Of a stretch of 64,000 nucleotides of DNA, positions 28,148 to 36,614 are shown in pieces. The stretch lies in the NCBI RefSeq assembly GCF_014649815.1, contig NZ_BMTT01000004.1, forward strand, positions 186,001 to 250,000, given 5' to 3'. The stretch's first letter is position 1; each line of letters starts with the position of its first letter. The position numbers and the translations under genes were made by a program. The DNA is from Streptomyces mutabilis (GTDB lineage Bacteria > Actinomycetota > Actinomycetes > Streptomycetales > Streptomycetaceae). Below the pieces are notes generated by a model. It was not told where the DNA came from. It made no database searches and worked only from the letters and a program-made list of their open reading frames with translations.

Positions 28148-28188
28148 GGCAAACGATCCACCGGCGCCGGGGAGCAGACGTCGGTCAC

Positions 28189-28201
28189 ATTGTCCGGACA
28201 T
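28189..28201. promoter_or_regulatory. Candidate GntR operator upstream of the ABC transporter operon
   Basis: ATTGTCCGGACAT contains the perfect 10-bp palindrome TGTCCGGACA. An identical 13-mer stands between the GntR gene and the Gfo/Idh gene at 29140. The copy lies about 140 bases upstream of the transporter operon and about 125 bases downstream of the end of the regulator gene. Confidence 0.65.
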
Positions 28202-28325
28202 TGCGACGAACTCGCACGGCGAACCGCGAGGTGCCTCCGGACGGCGGGACGGCGCTCTTCGGGCCGTACCCGGGCGGCAGGTCAGCTCGCGCCGAGCGGC
28301 AGGTCACGAGCGCACGAGCAGCAGC

Positions 28326-29090
28326 TCAGGACCGTACGAGCAGCTGGAACTCGAAGGAGTAGCGGGACGGCCGGTAGGTGTGGGTGCCGAACTCGACCGC
28401 GCGTCCCGTGTCGTCGAACGTCGTGCGCTCCATGGTGAGCAGGGGCGCGCCCTCGTCCTCGCCGAGCCGCTCCGCCTCCCCGGCGGTCGCGGCGCGGGCG
28501 CCGACGGACTGGCGGGCGCTGTGCAGGGTGATGCCGGCGGCCCGCATCAGCCGGTACAGGCCCGTGGCCTCCAGCTGCCCGGTGTCCAGGTCGACGAGAC
28601 CGGGCGGCAGATGGTTGCACAGGTACGCCATCGGCTCCCCGTGCGCCAGCCTGAGCCGCTCCACCCTATGCACGTCGCTCCCCTCGGCGACGCCGAGCGC
28701 GGCGGCGACCTCGGCGGTCGCGGGGACCACGGTGTTGACCAGGACTTTCGTGGCCGGGCGCTGCCCAGCCGCCTCCAGGTCGTCGTAGAGGCTGCTCAGC
28801 TCCAGCGGGCGTTTGACCTTGCTGTGCACGACCTGGGTGCCGACACCCCGGCGGCGCACCAGCAGGCCCTTGTCGACGAGCGACTGGATGGCCTGGCGGA
28901 CGGTGGGGCGGGAGAGGCCGAGCCGCGCGGCGAGCTCGATCTCGTTGCCCAGCAGGCTGCCCGGGGTCAGCTCGCCGTGCTCGATCGCCGCCTCCAGCTG
29001 CTGCGACAGCTGGAAGTACAGCGGCACGGGGCTGCTGCGATCCACGCTGAGGTCCAGCGACACGGTCGGGTCCACTTCTGGTCTGGGCAC
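28326..29090 (-). CDS. GntR-family (HutC/UTRA) transcriptional regulator
   Basis: The 254-residue regulator has an N-terminal winged helix (PLYFQLSQQLEAAIEHGEL then GNEIELAARLGLSRPTVRQA and GLLVRRRGVGTQVV) and a C-terminal UTRA ligand domain (VHRVERLRLAHGEPMAYLCN, RQSVGARAATAGEAERLG). It probably represses the transporter and dehydrogenase genes until a sugar or sugar phosphate binds. GTG at 29088-29090 is a likely start, since the longer frame runs through the promoter and operator; GTG at 29075 is possible. The divergent Gfo/Idh gene and shared operator imply autoregulation. Confidence 0.85.
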   Translation of the reverse strand: MPRPEVDPTVSLDLSVDRSSPVPLYFQLSQQLEAAIEHGELTPGSLLGNEIELAARLGLSRPTVRQAIQSLVDKGLLVRRRGVGTQVVHSKVKRPLELSSLYDDLEAAGQRPATKVLVNTVVPATAEVAAALGVAEGSDVHRVERLRLAHGEPMAYLCNHLPPGLVDLDTGQLEATGLYRLMRAAGITLHSARQSVGARAATAGEAERLGEDEGAPLLTMERTTFDDTGRAVEFGTHTYRPSRYSFEFQLLVRS

Positions 29091-29139
29091 GGGCCCGAGC
29101 GTAGCTCCGTGCGCTGTTGACGGGAAGTCGTGTAGTTCG

Positions 29140-29152
29140 ATTGTCCGGACAT
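29140..29152. promoter_or_regulatory. Candidate GntR operator in the divergent promoter region
   Basis: A second exact ATTGTCCGGACAT lies 50 bases before the regulator start and 42 bases before the Gfo/Idh start, a position able to control both directions. Confidence 0.65.
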
Positions 29153-29193
29153 ACGCATTGACAGGGCCCGGGCTGTGAGCCCACTTTGAATCC

Positions 29194-30216
29194 ATGCGCA
29201 TCGGGGTCATCGGTACGGGCCGCATCGGCACCGTTCACGCCAACACGCTCAGCCGCCACCGGGACGTCGGCTCCCTGATCCTCACCGACGCCGACCTGGC
29301 GCGGGCGCAGGATCTGGCCCACCGGCTCGGCGAGACGGCGGCGCCCGGGGTGGACGAGATCTTCCGGTGGGGCGTCGACGCCGTCGTGATCACCACGGCG
29401 ACGCCGGCCCACGCCGAGCTGATCGGCCGTGCCGCGCGCTCGGGACTGCCGGTGTTCTGCGAGAAGCCCATCGCGCTGGACGTGCCGGGCACGCTGCAGG
29501 CGATCGCCGAGGTGGAGGCCGCCGGAACGGTCCTGCAGATGGGCTTCCAGCGGCGCTTCGACGCCGGCTACACGGGCGCGCGCGAGGCGGTGCGGTCGGG
29601 GCGGCTCGGCCGGCTGCACACCGTCCGGGCGGTGACCAGCGACCAGGCGCCGCCGCCGGCCGAGTACCTGCCGCAGTCCGGCGGGCTCTACCGGGACACG
29701 CTCATCCACGACTTCGACGTGCTGCGCTGGGTGACCGGACGGGAGGTGGTCGACGTGTACGCCGGCGGGTCCGACGCCGGGCCGCCGATGTTCCGGGCTG
29801 CGGACGACGTGGACACCGGCGCGGCGCTGCTCACCCTGGACGACGGCACGCTCGCCACGGTGACCGCGACGCGGCTGAACGGCGCGGGGTACGACGTACG
29901 CATGGAGCTGGCCGGTGAACTGGACCAGATCGTCGTCGGACTGGACGACCGTACGCCGATCGCCTCGACGGAGCCGACCGGGCCGCCGGCCGCGGACAAG
30001 CCGTGGACGGGTTTCGTGGAGCGGTTCGGACCCGCCTACGAGGCGGAGCTGGCGGCCTTCGTGGAGGTGGTGCGCGGGGAGCGGGCCAACCCGTGCGACG
30101 GGCGCGAGGCGCTGCGGGCGCTGCTGATCGCTGAGGCCTGCGACGTCTCCCGGCGGGAGCGCAGACCGGTGCGGCCGACGGAGGTCGAGGCGACCGCGTC
30201 CTTCGTGGTCGGATGA
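29194..30216 (+). CDS. Gfo/Idh/MocA-family oxidoreductase, inositol 2-dehydrogenase-like
   Basis: The 340-residue NAD(P)-dependent enzyme begins with the Rossmann motif MRIGVIGTGRIGTVHANTLS. It has the catalytic lysine in FCEKPIALDVPGT and the D-x3-H-D active-site pattern in LYRDTLIHDFDVLRWVTGRE, with MGFQRRFDAGY before it. These fit myo-inositol or scyllo-inositol dehydrogenases, which would make the neighbouring transporter an inositol or related polyol importer. Other sugars are possible within this broad family. It is divergent from the GntR regulator and shares its operator. Confidence 0.85.
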   Translation: MRIGVIGTGRIGTVHANTLSRHRDVGSLILTDADLARAQDLAHRLGETAAPGVDEIFRWGVDAVVITTATPAHAELIGRAARSGLPVFCEKPIALDVPGTLQAIAEVEAAGTVLQMGFQRRFDAGYTGAREAVRSGRLGRLHTVRAVTSDQAPPPAEYLPQSGGLYRDTLIHDFDVLRWVTGREVVDVYAGGSDAGPPMFRAADDVDTGAALLTLDDGTLATVTATRLNGAGYDVRMELAGELDQIVVGLDDRTPIASTEPTGPPAADKPWTGFVERFGPAYEAELAAFVEVVRGERANPCDGREALRALLIAEACDVSRRERRPVRPTEVEATASFVVG

Positions 30217-30262
30217 ACGGTGCCCCGGAGCCGACGCCGGGCAGTTCGTGGTCGGCGCCCGC

Positions 30263-31447
30263 CTACCAGCGCACCGGAAGGCTCCGCACTCCCCGCATCA
30301 GCCTGCCCGGCAGCCAGTCGCCGGGCGGGCCGTCGAGGGCGAGGCCGGGTGCGCGTTCCAGCAGGGTGCGTATCGCCGTACGGGCCTCCAGGCGGGCCAG
30401 CGGGGCGCCCAGGCAGTAGTGAACGCCGTGGCCGAAGGCCAGGTGACCGCGTGTGTCGCGGCGGATGTCGAAGCGGTCCGGGTCGGGGAAGCGGTGGGAG
30501 TCGCGGTCGGCCGCGGTGAGGCCGACCATCACCGTGTCGCCCCGGGCGATGGGGGTGCCGCCGATGTCCAGGGGCTCCGCGGCGTACCGGAACGTCGCGT
30601 TCTCCACCGGGCCCTCCCAGCGCAGCGCCTCCTCCACCGCGTCGTCGACCAGGCTCATGTCGGCGCGCAGGGACGCGAGTTGCCCGGGGTGGGTGAGCAG
30701 GGCGTGGACGCCGGTGGTGATGAGGTTGACCGTGGTCTCGTGGCCGGCGATCAGCAACACGAAGGCCATGCCCCGCAGTTCCTCGGCGGAGAGCCGGTCG
30801 CCGTCCTCGGCGGTGGTGCGGATCAAATCGCTCAGCAGGTCGCCGCTCGGCCCGGCGCACCGCTTGTCCTCGATGAGGTCGGTGAGGTATCCGGCGAGCC
30901 TGACGAAGGCGTCGTACTCGCTCTCCGCACTGGTCGGCGCGACCGCCTCGGTCGACATCTGCCGGAACTCCGTGCGGTCCATCTCGGGCACGCCGAGCAG
31001 TTCGCAGATCACGGTGAGCGGCAGTGGATAGGCGAGGGATTCCACGAGGTCGCCGCGGCCGGGCGGCAGCATGGCGTCCAGCAGGTCGTCGGTGATCCGC
31101 TGGATGCGCGGCCGCATCTCCTCCACGCGGCGCGCGGTGAAGGCGCGGGTGACGAGGGAGCGCAGCCGGGTGTGCCGGGGCGGGTCGGTGACCAGCAGGT
31201 GTTTGCCGATCAGCTCCTCGTCGAGGGAGGTCGCGCCGACCCCGCTCGGGTCCTTGGCCAGACGCGGGTCGGCCAGGGCCGCACGAGCCTCCGCGTGGCC
31301 GACGACGAGCCACGCCTCGTACCGCGCATCGGGGGACGGCGGGCGGATCCGGTGGACGGGGCCCCGCGCGCGCAGTCGGGCGTAGACCGGGTGCGGGTCC
31401 CTGCGGAAGTCGTCGCCGAACTCCCCCAAGTCGATCACTTCCGTCAC
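30263..31447 (-). CDS. Cytochrome P450
   Basis: The 394-residue haem monooxygenase shows the I-helix oxygen-activation motif LIAGHETTVNL, the K-helix EEALRWEGPVEN (ExxR) and the haem-binding loop LAFGHGVHYCLGAPLARLEA with the axial Cys. The length is that of a soluble bacterial class I P450, resembling the CYP107/CYP105 groups. GTG at 31445-31447 is preferred because GAGGGGG lies 8 bases upstream; the longer frame adds a poor 12-residue head. No ferredoxin or reductase gene is adjacent and no biosynthetic cluster surrounds it, so the substrate is unknown. Confidence 0.93.
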   Translation of the reverse strand: MTEVIDLGEFGDDFRRDPHPVYARLRARGPVHRIRPPSPDARYEAWLVVGHAEARAALADPRLAKDPSGVGATSLDEELIGKHLLVTDPPRHTRLRSLVTRAFTARRVEEMRPRIQRITDDLLDAMLPPGRGDLVESLAYPLPLTVICELLGVPEMDRTEFRQMSTEAVAPTSAESEYDAFVRLAGYLTDLIEDKRCAGPSGDLLSDLIRTTAEDGDRLSAEELRGMAFVLLIAGHETTVNLITTGVHALLTHPGQLASLRADMSLVDDAVEEALRWEGPVENATFRYAAEPLDIGGTPIARGDTVMVGLTAADRDSHRFPDPDRFDIRRDTRGHLAFGHGVHYCLGAPLARLEARTAIRTLLERAPGLALDGPPGDWLPGRLMRGVRSLPVRW

Positions 31448-31554
31448 GATGGCCCCCTCGCTCGCTCCCCGCGGGCCGTCCACACGGCCCGCTCCGACGC
31501 GGGGCCGTGCGGCACACCGCGTGCCCTTGCTCCCCCAACGTGCGCGCCCGTCGG

Positions 31555-32235
31555 TCAGTGCCCGCTCTCCTCGAAGTCGTCCAGAAGCCCCGCGTCGTAC
31601 GTGAGCAGCGCGATCTGGACCCGGTTGCCGAGGTCGAGTTTGGCGAGGATGCGGGATACGTGGGTCTTGACGGTGGCCACGCTCATGAAGAGTTCCGCGG
31701 CGATGGCGGCGTTGGCCAGGCCCCGGCCGACCGCGACGGCGACCTCGCGTTCGCGGTCGTTGAGGGTGCCGACGCGCGCACGCGCGCGCGTACGCCTGCT
31801 GTCGGCGGCGCCGTCGGCAGCCTGCTCCATCAACCGCCGGGTCACGGCGGGCGACAGGACCGGGTCGCCGGCCGCGACCTTGCGCACCGCGTCGAGGATC
31901 TCCGCGGGCGGGGTGTCCTTCAGGACGAAGCCGGCGGCGCCGGCGCGCAGAGCCCGCAGCACCTGCTCGTCGGCGTGGAAGGTGGTGAGGACGACGACCT
32001 GCGGGGCGTCCGGGCGGCCCCGCAACCGCTCGGTGGCCGTCAGGCCGTCCACTCCCGGCATGCGGATGTCCATGAGGACGACGTCCGGACGGGTGCGGTC
32101 GACGAGTTCCGCGACCTCGTTCCCGTCGGCGGCCTCGCCGACGATCTCCACGTCGTCGGCCCCGCCCAGCATGAAGGACAACCCGGCCCGCACCAGCGGG
32201 TCGTCGTCCACCAGGAGCAGTCTGATCGCAGTCAT
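31555..32235 (-). CDS. NarL/LuxR-type response regulator
   Basis: The 226-residue regulator has a receiver domain (LLLVDDDPLVRAGLSFMLGG, phosphoacceptor Asp in VVLMDIRMPGVDG, Lys in GFVLKDTPP) and a C-terminal LuxR HTH (LNDREREVAVAVGRGLANAA then SVATVKTHVSRILAKL). ATG at 32233-32235 follows GAGGG; a GTG three codons upstream is an alternative. It lies 96 bases downstream of the sensor kinase on the same strand and is its probable partner. Confidence 0.93.
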   Translation of the reverse strand: MTAIRLLLVDDDPLVRAGLSFMLGGADDVEIVGEAADGNEVAELVDRTRPDVVLMDIRMPGVDGLTATERLRGRPDAPQVVVLTTFHADEQVLRALRAGAAGFVLKDTPPAEILDAVRKVAAGDPVLSPAVTRRLMEQAADGAADSRRTRARARVGTLNDREREVAVAVGRGLANAAIAAELFMSVATVKTHVSRILAKLDLGNRVQIALLTYDAGLLDDFEESGH

Positions 32236-32331
32236 GGCCCTCACGAAATCACAATGCCGGTGAACGCATCACGGTCGCAGGCGGCCGACTTGGTTCCCGT
32301 GACGGCGGCCGTCCGGTCGCCGGTGCCCGTC

Positions 32332-33582
32332 TCATGCCCACGGCAGCCGTGCCCGTACCTCGAAGCCGCCCTCCGGTGTGGGGCCGTGGTCCAGGGTGCC
32401 GCCGGCGAGCGTGGCGCGCTCGGTCAGCCCGATCAGGCCCTGCCCGGAGCCGGGCACGTGGGGCACCTCTCCCTCGGGCGGTGCGTTGCGCACGGTCAGT
32501 ACGAGTCCGTGCCCCGGGGCTCCGGACGCGGAGACGCTGACCGCGGTGCCGGGGGCGTGCTTGCGCGCGTTCGTCAAAGCCTCCTGGGCGATGCGGTAGG
32601 CGGTGCGTCCGACGGAGGCGGGTACGGCGGCGGGTTCGGTGACGCGGCCCACGAGGACGACCTTCATCCCGGCCTCGCGTGACTCGGCGACCAGCGCGTC
32701 GAGCGCGGCGAGCGTCGGCTGGGGGCGGCCCGCGTCGTCGGACTCCCCCGCGCGGAGCACACCGATGATCTCCCGCAGGTCCTGGAGGGCTTCGTGCGCG
32801 CTCTCCCGGATGACGCCGGCCGCCCGCGCCACCTCTTCACGGGACGCGTCGGGCCGGAACTCCAGGGCGCCGGCGTGCACGCTGAGCAGCGTCAGCCGGT
32901 GCGCGAGGACGTCGTGCATCTCGCGGGCGATGGCCTCGCGGGCGAGCCGCTGCGCCTGTTCGGCCCGGAGCCGCGCCTCCGCCTCGGCGTGCCGTGCGCG
33001 GTCGCGCAGGCTGAGCAGGAGCTGGCGCTTGGAACGGACGAGCAGTCCCCAGCCGATGACCGTCACGGCGAGCAGGAGGGCGATGAGGAGGGACGCCAGG
33101 AAGGGCAGGCCCGGTTCCGGGCGCATCCAGTAGAACAGGGGCGCCACGGCGAGGCTCGCGCCGCCGATCCAGGCCACGTACCGGAAGGGCCGGTGCACGG
33201 CGAGCGTGAACATGGAGGCGAGGACGGCGCCGCCCGCGGTGGCCGAGACCAGCGAGACGGGCACCATGGCCACGGCCAGCCCGACCGGCCACCGCCGCCG
33301 GAGCCAGACGGCGGCGCAGGCCAGGGCGCCGATCACCTGATCGGCGACGGCCATGGCCGGGGAGAGACCCGGCTCCTCGTCCAACACGTCGGCGGCGAGC
33401 AGCCCGACGGTGACGGCCAGCAGGAAGCAGGCGAAGTCGACGAACCAGTCGCGCGCGGTGCGCCGGGTCCGCCGGCCGGGTCCCCGCGGTTCGGGGTACA
33501 GGTCCTCGACCAGCGCCGCCGGCAGCACCCAGCGCCCCTTGGCGAACGCGGGAGACGTCGTGTCCCGCTCGTCACTGTTCAC
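32332..33582 (-). CDS. Two-component sensor histidine kinase (HisKA_3, DesK/NarX-like)
   Basis: This 416-residue membrane kinase has about 5-6 helices in residues 40-190 (CFLLAVTVGLLAADVL, LASLLIALLLAVTVIGWGLL), then the dimerisation box AREAIAREMHDVLAHRLTLL with the phosphorylated His, and a HATPase domain ending GQGLIGLTERATLAGGTLDH. No large external sensor domain is present, so it may sense the membrane itself. GTG at 33580-33582 is taken as start (VNSDERDTTSP); no Shine-Dalgarno is visible, and TAAATT lies 7 bases upstream, so a leaderless start is possible. Confidence 0.9.
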   Translation of the reverse strand: MNSDERDTTSPAFAKGRWVLPAALVEDLYPEPRGPGRRTRRTARDWFVDFACFLLAVTVGLLAADVLDEEPGLSPAMAVADQVIGALACAAVWLRRRWPVGLAVAMVPVSLVSATAGGAVLASMFTLAVHRPFRYVAWIGGASLAVAPLFYWMRPEPGLPFLASLLIALLLAVTVIGWGLLVRSKRQLLLSLRDRARHAEAEARLRAEQAQRLAREAIAREMHDVLAHRLTLLSVHAGALEFRPDASREEVARAAGVIRESAHEALQDLREIIGVLRAGESDDAGRPQPTLAALDALVAESREAGMKVVLVGRVTEPAAVPASVGRTAYRIAQEALTNARKHAPGTAVSVSASGAPGHGLVLTVRNAPPEGEVPHVPGSGQGLIGLTERATLAGGTLDHGPTPEGGFEVRARLPWA

Positions 33583-33760
33583 GGTCGACAATTTACGCAG
33601 CGGTGGGGACCGGCACTGCCGGGAGAACGGGATCACCGACCGAAGTCGCAGACCCGGCGACTTAGGTCGCGCCGGGGCACGGACAACGGCGCCTTCCGTC
33701 GGGCACGGCTCGCCCCGCGGCCGATGCGTGTGGGGGGACCGCGGGGCGAGGGTCGGGGGC

Positions 33761-33961
33761 ATGAAACAACTGCTGGAGTTCCTGGGCCTGATCGCCGTTC
33801 TTCAGGGCGCGATGAGCCTCGTGCACGAGTTCACCGACTGGGACACGGGCGTGGTGCGGCGGATCGGTTTCCTCGAGGGTCACGAGGTCTACGCGAGCGT
33901 CGCGCTGCTCGCTCTCGGCGGCGCGCTGTTCGCCGCCGCCGAGAGCCGCAAGTCCGGGTGA
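33761..33961 (+). CDS. Small two-helix membrane protein
   Basis: The 66-residue protein MKQLLEFLGLIAVLQGAMSL has two hydrophobic segments (about residues 5-20 and 44-60, VYASVALLALGGALFAAAE) joined by a charged loop HEFTDWDTGVVRRIGFLEGH. ATG at 33761 follows GAGGG at fair spacing. It is divergent from the sensor kinase. Similar small proteins occur in many Streptomyces genomes, with no known function. Confidence 0.7.
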   Translation: MKQLLEFLGLIAVLQGAMSLVHEFTDWDTGVVRRIGFLEGHEVYASVALLALGGALFAAAESRKSG

Positions 33962-33991
33962 GTCCGGTCCCCGGACCGGTGGCCGCCGCCG

Positions 33992-34387
33992 TCAGCAGCC
34001 GCGGTCGACGAGGTCGAACGACGCGTAGTGGTCGGCCGTGTAGTAGTCCTCCTGATAGTCCTCACCGGTGACGATGCGGCGGGCGCCCCGGGTGTCGGAG
34101 CCCGGGGTGATCACCGTGTACTCGTGGTAGTAGCCGGTGGACCGGCTGGGGAGGATGCCTTCCCGGTTCTGGAAGACGGTGCCGTCCTGCTCGAACGGAT
34201 AGGGGCCGCCCTGCTCGATCAGGTCGAGCGTGTCGTGGGCCTGGGACGGCAGGTCGCCGTAGCAGATGTGGCCGACCGCGGCGGGGGCCGCGCCGGCCGG
34301 GGTCGCGGAGACGGAGCCGCCCACGAGGAGGGCGGACAGGACTGCGGCTGCTGCGCCGAACCGAGCGACGCGTGGGGGGAATCGCAT
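33992..34387 (-). CDS. Secreted guanyl-specific ribonuclease, RNase Sa-like
   Basis: The 131-residue precursor has a signal peptide of about 33 residues (VARFGAAAAVLSALLVGGSV, ending TPAGAA) and a ~96-residue mature domain of the N1/T1 family. Recognisable parts are ICYGDLPSQAHDTLDLIEQG, TVFQNREGILPS (catalytic Glu), YYHEYTVITPG, GARRIVTGE (Arg) and YYTADHYASFDL (catalytic His). The two cysteines at the ends of the mature domain match the RNase Sa disulfide. It should cleave RNA 3' to guanosine outside the cell. No barstar-like inhibitor gene is adjacent. Confidence 0.93.
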   Translation of the reverse strand: MRFPPRVARFGAAAAVLSALLVGGSVSATPAGAAPAAVGHICYGDLPSQAHDTLDLIEQGGPYPFEQDGTVFQNREGILPSRSTGYYHEYTVITPGSDTRGARRIVTGEDYQEDYYTADHYASFDLVDRGC

Positions 34388-34419
34388 GACCTCATGATGA
34401 CGCGCGTAGACAGTGGCAT

Positions 34420-34430
34420 GTCAATGACAA
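34420..34430. promoter_or_regulatory. Short inverted repeat in the RNase/SDR intergenic region
   Basis: TGTCAATGACA is a perfect 5-1-5 inverted repeat between the divergent ribonuclease and SDR genes, 33 bases from the ribonuclease start. It could be an operator for either gene. The short length makes chance occurrence possible. Confidence 0.3.
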
Positions 34431-34542
34431 TGTCGTGGAGTTTCCCGGGACGTCATATGTGTTTTCGGCGCGTTCACCACCGGGGCGGGTCCGTGTCCGT
34501 TCGCCGCCAGCGTGGGCCGGGCCGGGCCGCTGGGATGGACCC

Positions 34543-35316
34543 ATGAACACGAACACGAACACGGACTCGCTCGTTCGCTTCCCGGCACCCCTGACCGGCC
34601 GTGCGGTCCTGGTGACCGGAGGCAGTCGCGGCATCGGCGCGGCGACCGGGCTCCGGCTGGCGCGCGACGGCGCCGACGTGGCCCTGACCTATGTGAACCG
34701 CAAGGACGCGGCCGAGGACGTCGTACGGGCCGTCGAGGCGCTGGGGCGTCGCGCGGTGGCCCTGCGGGCGGACTCCGCCGACGCGGAGGAGGCGGCCGGG
34801 GTGGCGGAGCACGCCGCCGACGCCCTCGGCGGGCTCGACGTGCTGGTCAACAACGCGGGCGTCGGGCTGCTCGGCCCCGTCGAGGGCATCTCGGTCGCCA
34901 ATCTGGACCGGGTGCTCGCCGTCAACGTACGCGGCGTCTTCCTCACCGCGCGAGCGGCGGCGGCCCGTATGACGGAGGGCGGACGGATCATCACCGTAGG
35001 CAGCTGCATGGCCCTGCGGGTGCCGGGTCCCGGGGGCACGCTGTACGCGATGAGCAAGGCGGCGCTGGTGGGGCTCACCAAGGCACTGGCCCGGGAGCTG
35101 GGCGGGCGTGGCATCACCGCGAACATCGTTCACCCCGGGCCGATCGACACCGACATGAACCCGGCCGACGGCCCGTACGCCGAAGGTCAGGCGGCGCTGA
35201 CCGCGCTGGGCCGTTTCGGCAGGGCCGAGGAGGTCGCGGCGACCGTCGCCCACCTGGCGTCGGCGGCGTACGTCACCGGGGCCGAATTCGCGGTGGACGG
35301 CGGGCACGCCGCCTGA
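34543..35316 (+). CDS. Short-chain dehydrogenase/reductase
   Basis: This 257-residue NAD(P)H-dependent classical SDR has the cofactor motif VLVTGGSRGIGAATGLRLA (about residues 22-40), VLVNNAGVGLLGP, the catalytic Ser region ITVGSCMALRV, the YAMSKAAL catalytic Tyr-Lys pair and HPGPIDTDMNP. Substrate is unknown; many such proteins are annotated as 3-oxoacyl-ACP reductases. ATG at 34543 begins with a repetitive MNTNTNTD. It is convergent with allantoicase, a strong hairpin lying between them. Confidence 0.9.
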   Translation: MNTNTNTDSLVRFPAPLTGRAVLVTGGSRGIGAATGLRLARDGADVALTYVNRKDAAEDVVRAVEALGRRAVALRADSADAEEAAGVAEHAADALGGLDVLVNNAGVGLLGPVEGISVANLDRVLAVNVRGVFLTARAAAARMTEGGRIITVGSCMALRVPGPGGTLYAMSKAALVGLTKALARELGGRGITANIVHPGPIDTDMNPADGPYAEGQAALTALGRFGRAEEVAATVAHLASAAYVTGAEFAVDGGHAA

Positions 35317-35370
35317 CGCCGGCGGTGAGGACGCCGGTCACCCGCTCCACCGCCGACGATGTGCGGATGC

Positions 35371-35413
35371 GCGTGGGGCGCGCCGGAGCCGTCCGGGCCG
35401 GCGCGCCCCACGC
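35371..35413. terminator. Bidirectional hairpin terminator between SDR and allantoicase genes
   Basis: A perfect 16-bp G/C-rich stem (GCGTGGGGCGCGCCGG at 35371-35386 with its complement at 35398-35413) encloses an 11-base loop. It sits between two convergent stops (35316 and 35422), the position of a shared terminator. Confidence 0.8.
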
Positions 35414-35421
35414 GGGAGAGG

Positions 35422-36552
35422 TCAGCCGCCCAGCTCCTGGTGACGGGCGGCGATGTGGGCCGCGCCGTCCTCGGTCAGCGAGCCGAACAGGCGCAGGCGG
35501 GAGATGCCACCGTCGGGGTAGATGTCCACGCGCGCGTGGGTGCCGACAGCCGCCTCGGGCAGGACGAAGCGGTGGTTGGTGTCGGGCTGCATCCGGGTGC
35601 GCGGCAGGACCTCGCGCCACTCGCCGGACTCACCGTCCTTCACGGAGACCGAGGCCCAGCCGGCCGAGTTGCCCTTCAGGTAGGCCGTGTCGATCTCGAT
35701 CGCGCGGATCTGGACGCGGTCCACCAGGCGGTAGCTGATCCAGTCGTTGCCCTGGTCGCGGCGGCGGCGGGTCTCCCAGCCGTCGTCCATCTTGCGGGAG
35801 CGGCCCGGCTGGATGGTGTTGGTGGCCGGCGAATAGAACAGGTTGGAGGCGTCCTCGACCTGGCCGCCGTTCTCCAGGGCGACCACGTCGAAGGTGCCGA
35901 GGGCGGCGAGCCACGCCGGGTCGGGCACGACCTCGCCGTACACGCGCAGGCGGGCTATGCCGCCGTCCGGGTGCTGCTTGAGACGCAGGTGGGTGAAGCG
36001 CTGCTCGGCCGAGACGGCGAAGCCGTTGGCCGCGTGGCCGCCGACGGCGGTGCGCGGGACGAGGGTCGTCCACTTCACGTCGTCCGCGAGCAGTTCCTCG
36101 GGGGACGGGGAGCCGGCGAACGAGGTGCCCTCGACGGATACCGCCTGCGGGTAGTTGCCGCGGAAGTGGGCGGTGTCGACGACGATGCCGCGGATCACTC
36201 CGGGGGCGCCGAGGCGGATCAGCGCCCAGTCGTGGTCGTCTTCGGTGGGCCAGGGGTGCTCGGCCGAGACGCCGCGGCGCCGGCGGGTCTCCCAGCCGTC
36301 CATGACCTTGCCCTTGTGCCCGAAGTGCTCGGGGTCGAACTCGGCGCGCTCGGGCACCAGCAGGTTCTCGCGCTGGGCGAAGAACTCGTCGTTGGCGGCG
36401 ACGACACCCGCGCCGAGTTGCCGGTCGGCAAGATTGGCGTACTGGGTGAAGGGGAGGTCGGCGGTGCGGTAGTCCGCGTACGGGTCGCCGCCTCCGTAGG
36501 GGTTCGCGTCTCCGGTGAAGCTGGCCAACGAGGTGTTCTGCTGGGCCGTCAC
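35422..36552 (-). CDS. alc: Allantoicase
   Basis: The 376-residue enzyme hydrolyses allantoate to ureidoglycolate and urea. Two repeated jelly-roll domains are evident from duplicated motifs: GKVMDGWETRRRRGVSAEHP and SRKMDDGWETRRRRDQGNDW, each followed by a WALIRLG/WISYRLV strand and a VDTAHFRGNYPQ / IDTAYLKGNSAG pair; HPDGGIARLRVYGEV and YPDGGISRLRLFGSL close the repeats. The start is taken as GTG at 36550-36552 (VTAQQNTSLASF); AGAGGA lies about 13 bases upstream, so a nearby alternative codon cannot be excluded. It lies 62 bases after allantoinase and is surely co-transcribed with it. Confidence 0.94.
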   Translation of the reverse strand: MTAQQNTSLASFTGDANPYGGGDPYADYRTADLPFTQYANLADRQLGAGVVAANDEFFAQRENLLVPERAEFDPEHFGHKGKVMDGWETRRRRGVSAEHPWPTEDDHDWALIRLGAPGVIRGIVVDTAHFRGNYPQAVSVEGTSFAGSPSPEELLADDVKWTTLVPRTAVGGHAANGFAVSAEQRFTHLRLKQHPDGGIARLRVYGEVVPDPAWLAALGTFDVVALENGGQVEDASNLFYSPATNTIQPGRSRKMDDGWETRRRRDQGNDWISYRLVDRVQIRAIEIDTAYLKGNSAGWASVSVKDGESGEWREVLPRTRMQPDTNHRFVLPEAAVGTHARVDIYPDGGISRLRLFGSLTEDGAAHIAARHQELGG

Positions 36553-36614
36553 GGTGATCAGGTGTTCCTCTCGGGTTCGTTCGATGTATGAGTTGGGGCA
36601 GGTCCGGACGTGTG

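Noticed and set aside
33992-34387. RNase Sa-like gene as part of a polymorphic toxin/immunity locus
   Set aside because: The protein is a simple secreted enzyme with a signal peptide, and no immunity (barstar-like) gene or toxin delivery domain is adjacent.
30263-35316. P450, SDR and two-component system as a natural-product cluster
   Set aside because: No polyketide, peptide, terpene or transferase gene is near, and the genes are on different strands with separate terminators.
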